Origin: an uncultured Paracoccaceae bacterium
GTDB taxonomy: Bacteria > Pseudomonadota > Alphaproteobacteria > Rhodobacterales > Rhodobacteraceae
Assembly (NCBI GenBank): GCA_947489705.1
Contig: CANLEQ010000011.1
Span: forward strand, 1 to 64,000
DNA: 64,000 nt
Reading direction: 5' to 3'
Within the stretch, counting starts at the first letter, position 1; the number at the start of each line of letters is the position of its first letter. Below are positions 48,793 through 58,255 of the stretch, in pieces. A model generated the notes under the pieces. It did no database searches. It saw nothing but the letters and a program-made list of their open reading frames with translations, and was not told where the DNA came from. The position numbers and the translations under genes were made by a program.

Positions 48793-49061
48793 CTCCTCTC
48801 AGGTTGCTGGTGGGTGTCCCGTGGGGCGTCTTGATGCGCCCTTGAGCCTGCTCGACAGGCTCGGCCTCGGCCGAGGCTGGGACGCTGCCCGGCCGGTCTC
48901 GCGTATCGCGGTTCGGATCTCCCCGATCCCCGACACTCATTCAAAAAGAAGCCCTCTTTCTCTCTCGAAGCGTGACGCGGCGTCCGGGGATGACAGTGGT
49001 GCAGGGACGGTCCCGGCGGGTCAGGTTCCGGTTGACAGGTGGCCCCGCGCCCGCAGATTAG

Positions 49062-49076
49062 GAACAAAGCAAGAAC
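49062..49076 (+). promoter_or_regulatory. LexA/SOS box upstream of umuD-like gene (copy B)
   Basis: GAAC-AAAGCAA-GAAC. Confidence 0.75.
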
Positions 49077-49091
49077 TCCGGAAAGACGCCC

Positions 49092-49526
49092 ATGCCGCTG
49101 CACCTCATCGACCCAGCCTCCTCGGCGAAAGGACGGACCATGCGGCTGGTCTCGATCCCGGTCAGCGCGGGGTTTCCAAGCCCGGCGGCCGACGATCTCG
49201 AAGACGAGATCGACCCAATCGCGTGGATCGTCCGCCATCCTGCCTCGACCTTCTGGTGGCGGGTGGAAGGGGATTGCCTGCTCGATGCGGGCATCCTCGA
49301 TGGCGACTTGATCGCGGTCGACCGGGCCGGGGTCGGACGGAACGGGCGTGCAGTCCTGGCGGTGGTCGAAGGCGCGGTGACGGCGAAGATCCTGCGCCGT
49401 GAAGGCAATCGCATCTGGCTCGCGCCGGCCAACAGCCGGGAGGATTACCCCCTGATCCCGTTCACCGAAGAGACCGAGGTCTGGGGCGTGATCGCGGGTG
49501 TCGCGCGGCGCTACGAACTGGAATGA
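49092..49526 (+). CDS. UmuD/S24-like protein (copy B)
   Basis: paralogue of 13760-14194. Confidence 0.85.
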   Translation: MPLHLIDPASSAKGRTMRLVSIPVSAGFPSPAADDLEDEIDPIAWIVRHPASTFWWRVEGDCLLDAGILDGDLIAVDRAGVGRNGRAVLAVVEGAVTAKILRREGNRIWLAPANSREDYPLIPFTEETEVWGVIAGVARRYELE

Positions 49527-50797
49527 CGCGCAAGCCGATCGCCATCTCCGACAGCGCGAATTTCTACGTCTCCTGCGAGCGGCTCTTCGATCCTACGCTG
49601 AAGGACGCGCCAGTGATCGTGCTCTCAAATAACGATGGATGCGCCGTGGCGCGGAGCGATTCCGCCAAGGCCCTTGGCGTGAAAATGGCCGCCCCTCTGC
49701 ACCTCATCCGCGACAAGGTAGAGGCCCACGGCATCCGGGTTTTCAGCTCGAATTACACGCTTTACGGCGACGTGAGCGCCCGCGTGGTATCGGTCTATGA
49801 GGACTTCACGCCCTCCGTCGAAATCTACTCGATCGACGAAGCATTCCTTTGCTTTCAGGGTGTTGAAGATCGAACCGCATATGCCCGCGAGATGCGTTCG
49901 GCCGTTCTGCGGCGCGTGGGCATTCCGGTGCGCGTCGGTATCGCCTCATCGAAGACGCTGGCGAAGTGCGCCAACGAGATCGCCAAGAAGAACCCCATCT
50001 TCGGCGGCGTCCTCGACATGATGGACGAGACCTTGGCGAACTGGCTGCTACCGATGGTTCCGGTCGGAGACATCTGGGGGATCGGGCGTCAGACCGAGAA
50101 AAAGCTGCGTGAGCTCGGGATTGCCACCGCGGCCGAGCTGCGCGACATGCCGCTGCGCCAGGCGCGCAAGGTCGGCACCGTCGTTCTCGAACGGACCGTG
50201 CTGGAATTGCAGGGAGAACCGTGCCTGTCGTTCGACGAGGTGGAGCCGCAGCGCAAGGGCATGGCCGTGACCCGCTCGTCCGGGACACCGATGACGGGTT
50301 TCGACACGCTGTTCGAGGCAATCTCGGCGCACGCGACGCGGGCCGCCGAGAAGCTGCGTCAGCACGGCCTCGTCGCAGGCACGTTGACGGTCTTCTTCCA
50401 CACCAACCGCCATCGCGCCGATCGCCCGCAATATGCAGGATCGCGTTCGGCACGGCTTATGCCGATGTCGTCGGACACGTTCGATCTCGTTCACGCCGCC
50501 CGACGCTGCGCCGAGGCCGCCTGGCCGAAGGATGCGAGCAAGGGGTACGGGTTCACCAAGGCCGGCGTGATGCTGGACGATCTGCTGCCGATCGAGGACC
50601 GGCCGATCACGCTCTTCGATGCGCCGCAGCCGAAATCGGCGGCGCTCATGGGCGCGCTCGATGCGGTGAACGACCGCTTTGGCAGGAAGACCATGGTTCT
50701 GGCAAGTGAGGGGACGGAACGGGCCTGGAAGCTACGGGCCGATCACCGCAGCCCTCGATACACCACGCGGCTGTCGGATTTGCCGGTCGTGCGCTGA
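49523..50797 (+). CDS. umuC: DNA polymerase V subunit UmuC (Y-family), intact
   Basis: 'IAISDSANFYVSCERLFDPTL…VYEDFTPSVEIYSIDEAFLCF…WGIGRQTEKKLRELGI'. Confidence 0.95.
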   Translation: MTRKPIAISDSANFYVSCERLFDPTLKDAPVIVLSNNDGCAVARSDSAKALGVKMAAPLHLIRDKVEAHGIRVFSSNYTLYGDVSARVVSVYEDFTPSVEIYSIDEAFLCFQGVEDRTAYAREMRSAVLRRVGIPVRVGIASSKTLAKCANEIAKKNPIFGGVLDMMDETLANWLLPMVPVGDIWGIGRQTEKKLRELGIATAAELRDMPLRQARKVGTVVLERTVLELQGEPCLSFDEVEPQRKGMAVTRSSGTPMTGFDTLFEAISAHATRAAEKLRQHGLVAGTLTVFFHTNRHRADRPQYAGSRSARLMPMSSDTFDLVHAARRCAEAAWPKDASKGYGFTKAGVMLDDLLPIEDRPITLFDAPQPKSAALMGALDAVNDRFGRKTMVLASEGTERAWKLRADHRSPRYTTRLSDLPVVR

Positions 50798-50801
50798 CCG
50801 A

Positions 50802-51149
50802 TCAGCCCGGTGCGTCGGACTTCAGGGCGGCGCCCTCGCCGAAATACTGAATGTAGCGGTTGAGGATCTGTTGGAACTCCGACCGCACCCGCGTCGATTC
50901 CGCATTAAGGCAGTTGAGATAGGATTCCGTACCGCGGATGTAGTCCTGGTACTGCTCGTCGATCAGCGCCCTCAGCTCTGGGTCATTTGTGGGCGGCTCG
51001 TAGGCGAACGGTTCCTCGGGAGGTAGGCAACCGACCTGGGCAGGAGCCCAAGTCGGAACCGCCATCATCGCCAGAACGATCGCAGTGCGGATCACGGCGT
51101 GTATTGCACGAGGACGGGAGAACGCATGCCGGTATCGAATTTCTGCCAT
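50802..51149 (-). CDS. secreted hypothetical protein (module copy B)
   Basis: paralogue of 40915-41262. Confidence 0.6.
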   Translation of the reverse strand: MAEIRYRHAFSRPRAIHAVIRTAIVLAMMAVPTWAPAQVGCLPPEEPFAYEPPTNDPELRALIDEQYQDYIRGTESYLNCLNAESTRVRSEFQQILNRYIQYFGEGAALKSDAPG

Positions 51150-51685
51150 CCCCGAGTGAACGGCTCAGCGGCATCGGGCTCAAGTGTCAGGTTGACCCAG
51201 AAGTTCTTATGCTCTGGCGGGCTCATGTTGGTGTAGTGCAGCGTGGTCTGGTATCCATCAGGGCCGGTCCAGGTCCGACGCTCATAGGCAGTATCGTAAC
51301 AGAATGTGGTCACGGATCGGTTGAAGAACCCCTCTCCGTCGCTGGTCACTTCGTGGAACAGGGTCTTGCCCGGGGGGCATTGCCATGCCTCGCGGGAGGT
51401 CGGCTGTCTCCACACGTAGTCGATGTCGTAATCGTCGTATTCCGCCCCGTTCGACATGCCGCAGAAGCCGATGGGCGACTTACCATCGCGCAGGCGGTCG
51501 ATCATGTGATCGAAAGCGTCGCTGCACCCGCCGGGGAAGCCCGCAGGCATGCAGAGGATCAGCTTGCAATCCATGTCGTAGTCGGCAGCCGAGGCCGTCG
51601 AAGGTGTGAGGCTGGCGAGGGCGGCGATCGCCGCCGTGCCGGCAAGCGCGATCGAGGCGGAGCGGGTTCGGTCCATTCTGGTCAT
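51092..51685 (-). CDS. secreted Cys-containing hypothetical protein (module copy B)
   Basis: paralogue of 41205-41798. Confidence 0.65.
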   Translation of the reverse strand: MTRMDRTRSASIALAGTAAIAALASLTPSTASAADYDMDCKLILCMPAGFPGGCSDAFDHMIDRLRDGKSPIGFCGMSNGAEYDDYDIDYVWRQPTSREAWQCPPGKTLFHEVTSDGEGFFNRSVTTFCYDTAYERRTWTGPDGYQTTLHYTNMSPPEHKNFWVNLTLEPDAAEPFTRGWQKFDTGMRSPVLVQYTP

Positions 51686-51995
51686 GTCGCCTCCTGAGAA
51701 GGTGCGAGGCGAGGGGAACTATCAGGATTCTACCACAGGGAAACGAACCGTGAATCCCGAAACTGCGTCGTGATCCAACGCGGCCTCCTTTGGGTCGCAA
51801 GCCATGCAGGTTGGGCGAGAGCCGACATTCGCTGCGTCGCGCTCGAACTCACGCAGTGCGGACGAGGACGAAACCGCTCTCGCGGTATGGGCTCTTGTGG
51901 CGAGTGATGCGCGCTGATCAGAGCGGTGCGATTTGGTGGATAGGCATGCCTGTCGGACGATTGGGACCTTCTTAATCCGATGACAGGAGGCTTCC

Positions 51996-52110
51996 ATGTC
52001 CGATCAACACGTTCCCGCTTTGCGCCGGCGGTTTCTAGAGGATATGCGCATCAAGGGTCTGCAGCCGAAGACGCAGACCATGTACCTGCGGGCGATGCGC
52101 GACTTCAAGA
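51996..52110 (+). pseudogene. 5' fragment of a tyrosine integrase (SAM-like N-terminal domain)
   Basis: 'MSDQHVPALRRRFLEDMRIKGLQPKTQTMYLRAMRDF' then frame disruption. Confidence 0.6.
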
Positions 52111-52619
52111 CTTCGAACCGGCGCACATGCTTGACCAGAGCCACAATGTCACCGATCCGATCGAGAGCCTGATGAACTCCGCCATGGAGGTACAGCGTGC
52201 CTATGCGCAAGCGTTGCTGGTCGATCGCATCGCGCTGGCGGGCCACCAGGCGGAGAATGATGCGTTGATGGCGTCTGAGACATTAAAGACGGCCTTCCGC
52301 ACGGACGTGACTCCGATCCTGCAGATGGCCCGGCTGGAAAACAGCGCCGCAATCGACCCTGTCGCGGCCTACCGGCGCTCGGGATACCGCACCAAGGTCG
52401 CGGAAACGCGCCCCGTCGCGGATGGGAGCGGTGGCGGAATAGTCTGAAAGTTATGAAGAGCCGCGCTGCTGTAGAGTTCCGACCCTCAAGGCCCGTCTGT
52501 CACAACGGGTCCAGATCCCGCACAAGGCTGCAAACGCTCGAGCCGTAATCATGCTCCGCTACCGCAGCACAGGTCGAGCGGCGGTCACCACACAAGCGCT
52601 CAAGCGCGGGACCTCCAAT

Positions 52620-52806
52620 GGTGAAAACAAGGGTACAGCATGACGCGCGAGATCGGCCGCCGTCGCTTAGCGGGCGACGGGCCAGCGATCGAAAGAGATA
52701 CCTGCGCGCTACCCTCAAGGCGATCGCCGCAGGCTATCCCAACGCCGACCTCGACGACCTCCTGCCATGGGTTTTCCCCAAGACCGCAGTCAAAGCCGCA
52801 GCTTAA
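52620..52806 (+). pseudogene. possible IS66-type transposase C-terminal fragment
   Basis: 'RYLRATLKAIAAGYPNADLDDLLPWVF'. Confidence 0.35.
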
Positions 52807-52839
52807 ACTGCAAACGACCGGATAGCCTCGACAGAGGCT

Positions 52840-53090
52840 ATGGGGGCGACAGCGGCAGCTTGGGTCGATGGCCACATCCACGCCTTTGCCTTCTTCGGCA
52901 AGGTGCCCGCGTCGGTCCTCCACGACAGTGAGGAGGATCAGAAACCCATCCGGGAGATCGATTTCCCGGCGAACCGTTGCCTGGTCGCGAAGATCCTGCC
53001 GGACGCATCACGTCAACATCCTCGAGATGAACGGCGACAGCTATCGGCTCGGCCAAAGCCGCGCGCTCAAACCCGCAAAACTACTCTGAT
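52840..53090 (+). pseudogene. IS transposase/helper fragments (C-terminus reads like IS21 IstB)
   Basis: 'HHVNILEMNGDSYRLGQSRALK' in one frame; several frames open only briefly. Confidence 0.4.
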
Positions 53091-53214
53091 CCCACCCACG
53101 AGGCCTTGGCCCTGAAGGACCAAGGCGGCCGGGAAGCCGCCAGCTATCTGGAGAGCGCGGCTGCCTGGCCGCAGCCCACTGGCGCGCGTCACGCCCAAAT
53201 CCGAAGTGGCCGAC

Positions 53215-53520
53215 TTTTACGCCGCCCCGTGGCCGGGTTTTGTCCGCCGTTGACATTCGTGCCGCGGTCGACGATCCGGCCCGGTTCAAGCGCTCTCGAA
53301 CGGTCGCCGCCCATTTCGGTCTGACACCGCGACGCTACCAGTCGGGCGAAACGGGCTGCGACCGAGGGGATCGCGAGACAAAGCAAGGCGATCCGCAACC
53401 ATCGTGCCTTCGACGGTGCTTCGTCTTGCAATGGACCCGGCGGGGCGGCTTGCCAAGCCATGCCTGCATCGAACCAGACCGTCAGCGATCCGCGCTCACT
53501 CATCGACGTGTTTTAGGCGG
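53215..53520 (+). pseudogene. IS110-family transposase C-terminal remnant
   Basis: 'IRAAVDDPARFKRSRTVAAHFGLTPRRYQSGE' with frameshifts on both sides. Confidence 0.75.
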
Positions 53521-53633
53521 ACCAGTTCAAGGGGCGGTCACGAATGGGCACGGGCTCGGACATGCTGCCCAGCTATGCGGCTGGACTTGCGATGTGAATC
53601 CCAAGCCGACTTTGCAGGTAGTCGGTATGCGCC

Positions 53634-54359
53634 TCAACGGCGGGCTGGGGTGAGTTCGAGGTACTCCGGGTCGAACCCGACGAGGGCGGCCAGCCTGTCA
53701 GGGTCCAGCAGGCGAACGCGGCCGCGGGACCATTCCAGGAGATGGCAAGCCCGGAACTTCTGAACGGCTCGATTCATGTGAACCGTGGAATAGCCCAGTA
53801 TTCCGCCCAGCTTGCGCTGGTCGAAGGGGCAGGAGAACGCATCATTCTCGACCAGTCCGACCACGGAGAGGCGGGCGTGCAACTCGCACATCAGGTGGCC
53901 GATCCGCTCGAAGGCATTGAGCCGAGCCCGTGTCGCGATCCAGACTCGGTGCAGCTTGGCGTCGATTAGGGTATGGAGCCAAAGGAGCCGGATCAGGTGC
54001 GGGTTCTCCCGCGAGATCTGTTCCAGAACGGCCCGGTCGACGAACTCCACGTTGCAGTCCCCCAGCGCCATCACGTCATGGTCGATCTCGGTCAGCAAGA
54101 AGGCGTGGAGATCCACGAAATCGCCGGGAATATGCAGAGCACTCGTGATCCTGGCCCGATCCTTAAACCGATGTTCCCGCGTCGCCATGCCCTTGACCAG
54201 CAGGCAACTCTGCTCGGGAGCCGCCCCCTGGCGAATAATGACGTCCCCATCCCGATAGCTGGCGGGATGGACAGGGATGTCCCGCAGGATCGCCCGTTCC
54301 AGCTCGGAGAGCGTATCCCGACGGCAAAGCGCGTATTCCAGATAGCGTGAGATCGTCAT
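53634..54359 (-). CDS. Crp/Fnr family transcriptional regulator (no N-terminal Cys cluster)
   Basis: cNMP-like N-terminus 'DGDVIIRQGAAPEQSCLLVKGMATREH', HTH 'FDQRKLGGILGYSTVHMNRAVQKFRACHLLEW'. Confidence 0.85.
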   Translation of the reverse strand: MTISRYLEYALCRRDTLSELERAILRDIPVHPASYRDGDVIIRQGAAPEQSCLLVKGMATREHRFKDRARITSALHIPGDFVDLHAFLLTEIDHDVMALGDCNVEFVDRAVLEQISRENPHLIRLLWLHTLIDAKLHRVWIATRARLNAFERIGHLMCELHARLSVVGLVENDAFSCPFDQRKLGGILGYSTVHMNRAVQKFRACHLLEWSRGRVRLLDPDRLAALVGFDPEYLELTPARR

Positions 54360-54517
54360 CCCGCGTTCCTCCAGTGACATCGCGGAGCGCACAATCAAGC
54401 CACGGCGCGATTAACAAATGTTAATCAAAACCCGCTTCCTTACTCCAGAAGGAACTCACGTCGCCGTGATACGCTAAGTTGTTTTCCAAAACGCGACCAA
54501 AATGGAGAACAGTTTTC

Positions 54518-55861
54518 ATGCGCCGAACACTCAAACCTGCCAACCTCCTTCTCGGGACGGCACTCTGCCTACCTCTCTCCGGCCCGGCCTTCGGTCAAGC
54601 GCTCGTCGACATCAACGAGGAAGAGCTCGCCGGCAAGACCTCGGAATGCCAAGCCTTGGCGCAGGACTACGAGGGCGCGGACGATCCCACGATCGTGCCC
54701 CAGGACGATGTCATCTCGGCGATCAACGACGACGCTGCGGACCAGTGCTCGGATCTGCAGGAACAGATTGCTTCGGCCACGAGCGAGATCGAGACCGAGA
54801 CCACCGAGCAGGTCGATCTGTCGGAGGAGACCACGATCGAAGGGGAGGCCGAGGTCATGGTTCCCGATCCGGATGTCGATGTCGAGGTGCCGCCTGCCAA
54901 CGTTCAGGTGACCCCGCAGAATCCGAAGGTCACCGTGACCCAGCAGCCCACGGATCTGCAGGTGCAGCAGGAGCGTCCGACGATTGCCGTCGAGATCCCC
55001 GAGATCATCGTGCGCGTCGAGATCCCCGCGCCTCAGTTCTATGCGCTGCGCACCGACCCGAATGTCGATGTCGTCTCGCAGGACCCCCAGGTCCAGGTTG
55101 AGCAGGGGGATCCGACAGTCAATGTCACGCAGGGAGATCCGCAACTGGATCTCAACCTCGGCCAGGAGGGCACGGCAGGAGATGAAAGCACCTCGGGCGA
55201 GGGACAGGCCGCGTCTACGCAGAGCGGGGGCGACAGCGGGTCCGGGCAACCAACCGAAGCCGACGTGAACGCCGCCAGCGGCGATGCACAGGTAGAGATC
55301 GTGGGTTCCGAGGGTCAGCCGCAGGTGTCGGTCGAGAGCGGCGGCGAGCCGTCGGTGTCCTTCGAGAGCCCCGAGCCGGAAGTCACCGTCATGATGGCCG
55401 AGCAGCCGACGGTCGAGGTGCAGCAGTCCGGCGAGCCGACCCTAACCCTCGAGACCCAGGAAGAGCGCGAACAGAGGTTGCAGCAGCAGAGCGAGCAACA
55501 AGCGGAAGCCGAGCGGCAGGAGCAAGCAGCCCAGAACGCGGAAGACCCGTCGAGCGGTGGCGGCATGACCGTGAGCGAGCTCATGGACATGACAGTCGTC
55601 TCCGCCGATGGCGAAGATCTCGGCTCGCCCGATGCCTTCGTCGACATCAACGGTGAGACGAACATGGTGGTTAGCAGTGGCGGTTTCCTCGGCCTGGGGG
55701 CAACGCAGGTGCCCGTTCCGATGTCGCGCGTTTCAATGCAGAATGGCGAGCTCTCTGTCGAGTCCATGACCGAAGAGGAAATCGAGGCGGCCAGCGACTT
55801 CGAATATGACAGCAGCGCGGAGCTTCCTGAGGATCAGCAGATCTCCGTCAACGGGGGCTAA
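54518..55861 (+). CDS. secreted acidic protein with repetitive beta-strand region and C-terminal PRC-barrel
   Basis: signal peptide; repeats 'PQVQVEQGDPTVNVTQGDPQLDLNLGQ'; 'VSELMDMTVVSADGEDLGSPDAFVDINGETNMVVSSGGFLGLG'. Confidence 0.8.
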   Translation: MRRTLKPANLLLGTALCLPLSGPAFGQALVDINEEELAGKTSECQALAQDYEGADDPTIVPQDDVISAINDDAADQCSDLQEQIASATSEIETETTEQVDLSEETTIEGEAEVMVPDPDVDVEVPPANVQVTPQNPKVTVTQQPTDLQVQQERPTIAVEIPEIIVRVEIPAPQFYALRTDPNVDVVSQDPQVQVEQGDPTVNVTQGDPQLDLNLGQEGTAGDESTSGEGQAASTQSGGDSGSGQPTEADVNAASGDAQVEIVGSEGQPQVSVESGGEPSVSFESPEPEVTVMMAEQPTVEVQQSGEPTLTLETQEEREQRLQQQSEQQAEAERQEQAAQNAEDPSSGGGMTVSELMDMTVVSADGEDLGSPDAFVDINGETNMVVSSGGFLGLGATQVPVPMSRVSMQNGELSVESMTEEEIEAASDFEYDSSAELPEDQQISVNGG

Positions 55862-55960
55862 AGCATCCGATCTTGGCAGGCCCCTTCCGGAACCGGGAGG
55901 GGCCTACGGTCAAGGGCATTCATTGGCATTCAAGGGCATACGCAATGAAATGGGACATAC

Positions 55961-56029
55961 ATAAACAACCTCATCTACCTGGTCGGCCTGGTGGTCGTCA
56001 TCCTCGTCGTCATCAACGTGGTCGCGTGA
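55961..56029 (+). CDS. possible 22-aa membrane peptide with non-canonical ATA start
   Basis: (I/M)NNLIYLVGLVVVILVVINVVA*; no in-frame ATG/GTG/TTG between upstream TGA and hydrophobic stretch. Confidence 0.3.
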   Translation: MNNLIYLVGLVVVILVVINVVA

Positions 56030-56042
56030 GGGAGATCCAGAC

Positions 56043-56675
56043 ATGAGCGATCCGAACTCGAACCGGTCCCATACCGGCCGGGAAGCCGGCAAGGACGCGA
56101 AGCAAGCAGGCGAGCGCTTGGCCGAGGATGCCCGCTCTACCGTCGAGGAGTTGAGCGGTCGGGCGCGAGATGAAGCTTGGTCGCAGGCCGAACGGGCGCG
56201 AAGCGGCGTGGCCGGCGAGGTGTCCGGTATCGCTGACGCCCTGCGCCGCGCGGCCGAGGAGATGCGCTACGGCTCGCTCCAGGAGCGGACCTTCGGGCAG
56301 ATCGCCGAAGGCATCGCCGACATGTCCGAGACGATCCGGGACCGTGACGTGGGCCAGCTGGCCGGAGACGTGAGCGACTTTGCTCGCCGCAACCCGGTCG
56401 CGTTCCTGGGCGGTGCCGCGCTTGCCGGCTTCGCGGCGACCCGCTTCGCCAAGGCCTCGGTCCGCAGCCCGCGCGAGGGTACCGGCGTCAGTTCCCCGTC
56501 TGCGGATGCGGCACCCCAGAGGGGCGCCGCTGGCGCGGGGCCGGGCAGTACGACTGCCGGCGGCCGGATCCCGGGTCCCATGACCAGTCCGACCAACATC
56601 GACGCGCCTGGAACGGGATCCACCCCGACGCCCTCGCCGTCGGCCACCACCACCAAGACGCCGGGAGACGACTGA
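56043..56675 (+). CDS. stress/nutrient-deprivation-type membrane-associated protein
   Basis: Ala/Arg-rich helical N-terminus; 'FARRNPVAFLGGAALAGFAATRFAKAS'. Confidence 0.7.
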   Translation: MSDPNSNRSHTGREAGKDAKQAGERLAEDARSTVEELSGRARDEAWSQAERARSGVAGEVSGIADALRRAAEEMRYGSLQERTFGQIAEGIADMSETIRDRDVGQLAGDVSDFARRNPVAFLGGAALAGFAATRFAKASVRSPREGTGVSSPSADAAPQRGAAGAGPGSTTAGGRIPGPMTSPTNIDAPGTGSTPTPSPSATTTKTPGDD

Positions 56676-57118
56676 TGTCCCAGACCGAAATGAAGACCGA
56701 GGAGACCCGGACGACGTCCGGCTCGAACGGTGCCCGCCGCACCATCCGCGACACTGGCAGCCTGGTGGGCGACGCGCTGCAGCAGGTGGTGGCCCTCCTG
56801 CGCGGAGAGTTCGACCTCTTCCGCGCCGAGATGGACCAGAACGTCAAGCGTGCCGTCGCTGCGATCGGCATGATCGTGGTGGGCATCGTCTTGATTCTGG
56901 TAGCCCTGAACGTCCTCGCCAGCGCCTTGGTCGCCGCGATCTCCGAACTGGGTCTGGAGCTCGGCTGGTCGGCGCTGATCGTGGGCGTCGCTTTTGCCGT
57001 GATCGCCGCGATCCTGGCCATCAAGGGCACCAACGATCTAAAATTGACGTCCCTCGCGCCGACGCGCACCATGACGAACGTGGAACGCGACAGCGAGGCC
57101 GTAAAGAAGGCATTGTGA
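56675..57118 (+). CDS. phage holin family (holin-X-like) membrane protein
   Basis: 'LVGDALQQVVALLRGEFDLFRAEMDQNVKRAVAAIGMIVVGIVLILVALNVLASALVAAI'. Confidence 0.8.
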   Translation: MSQTEMKTEETRTTSGSNGARRTIRDTGSLVGDALQQVVALLRGEFDLFRAEMDQNVKRAVAAIGMIVVGIVLILVALNVLASALVAAISELGLELGWSALIVGVAFAVIAAILAIKGTNDLKLTSLAPTRTMTNVERDSEAVKKAL

Positions 57119-57119
57119 G

Positions 57120-58202
57120 ATGAGTGACACAAGGACACCCGGCGAGATCGAACGCGATCTCGAACAGAATCGCGAGGGCTTCCAGAACACCCTTGCCGCC
57201 CTGCAGGAGACGTTTACGCCGGACGCGATCTTCCGCAGCATCACCGACAATGTCGGTCGCCACGGCGGCGATTTCGGCAAGTCCGTCGCGGACGCGGCCA
57301 AGGGCAACCCGCTGGCGCTTGCCGTGACCGGGATCGGTCTCGGCTGGCTGATGTTCGGCCGCGGTCCCAGCGCCAGCCAGATCGAGGATGGCGCCCGCCG
57401 GACCGGCGATTCTGGAGGCAGCATGTTCGGCGGCGGACAGAGGGACGGCATCCGGATGTTCGGTGGCGGTCGCTCGATCGATTACGGCGAGGATGCCGAT
57501 GCTCATATCGGCCCCCGCGGGCCGGTCCCGGAAGACAGCGGCCCGAACTGGTTCTCGGGCAATCAAGGCCCGAGCGCCGGCCAGCGCATGCGGGCCGGGT
57601 TGCACAACTCTCAGCGACATGCGTCGAAGGCCGGCGGCCGGGTACGCGAGCGCTCCTCCGACATGGGGCGGCGGCTTTCCGAGGGCACCGAACACATGAA
57701 CGAACAGGCGCGAGAGCGGATCATCACGGCCCGTGAGCAGGCTATCCTCGCCCGCGAGCAGGTCGGCCGCGGGGTGCAGCAAGGGGCGAACCGCGCCACG
57801 GGCTTCTTCGACGAGCACCCGATCGTAGCCGGTGCGCTTGCCTTCGCCGTGGGGGCCACGATTGCGGGCAGCCTGCCACGATCACGCACCGAGGACGAGT
57901 ACTTCGGCGCCGAGAGCGACCGTCTCTACGACGAGGCAGAGCGCGTCTTCGAGGAAGAACGGGCCAAGGTCGAGCGGGTCGGAAGCGCCGCAATGGAAGA
58001 GGCCAGGACCGTTGGCAAGGAAGTCCAGAAGGACGCGGATGCCGCGGTTCGCGAGGCAAAGGACAAGGCCGATCGCGATACCCAAGGCGAAGGCTCCGCC
58101 GCTGACGCTGTGGTGGAGAAAACGGAAGACTCCGCTCGCCGGGTCGCTCAAGCGGCTGAAAAGCAGGCGAAGAAGGAGGATCTCGGTTCATCCCGCGGCT
58201 GA
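57120..58202 (+). CDS. DUF3618 domain protein
   Basis: 'TRTPGEIERDLEQNREGFQNTLAALQETFTPDAIF'. Confidence 0.85.
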   Translation: MSDTRTPGEIERDLEQNREGFQNTLAALQETFTPDAIFRSITDNVGRHGGDFGKSVADAAKGNPLALAVTGIGLGWLMFGRGPSASQIEDGARRTGDSGGSMFGGGQRDGIRMFGGGRSIDYGEDADAHIGPRGPVPEDSGPNWFSGNQGPSAGQRMRAGLHNSQRHASKAGGRVRERSSDMGRRLSEGTEHMNEQARERIITAREQAILAREQVGRGVQQGANRATGFFDEHPIVAGALAFAVGATIAGSLPRSRTEDEYFGAESDRLYDEAERVFEEERAKVERVGSAAMEEARTVGKEVQKDADAAVREAKDKADRDTQGEGSAADAVVEKTEDSARRVAQAAEKQAKKEDLGSSRG

Positions 58203-58225
58203 CCCTCAACGCCTTGGCCCTGAAA

Positions 58226-58255
58226 CGCCCGCGCCGACAAGCGCGGGCGTTTTTC
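58226..58255 (+). terminator. rho-independent terminator
   Basis: ACGCCCGCGC-CGACAA-GCGCGGGCGT followed by TTTT. Confidence 0.9.

Larger units (their letters stand above)
47728..51861. repeat. duplicated module copy B, uninterrupted
   Basis: direct repeat of copy A arms. Confidence 0.9.

Noticed and set aside
54438-54518. EcfG-type promoter (GGAAC…CGTT) before the PRC-barrel gene
   Set aside because: GGAAC is present but the next GTT is 22 bp away, not the expected ~16-17 bp spacing.
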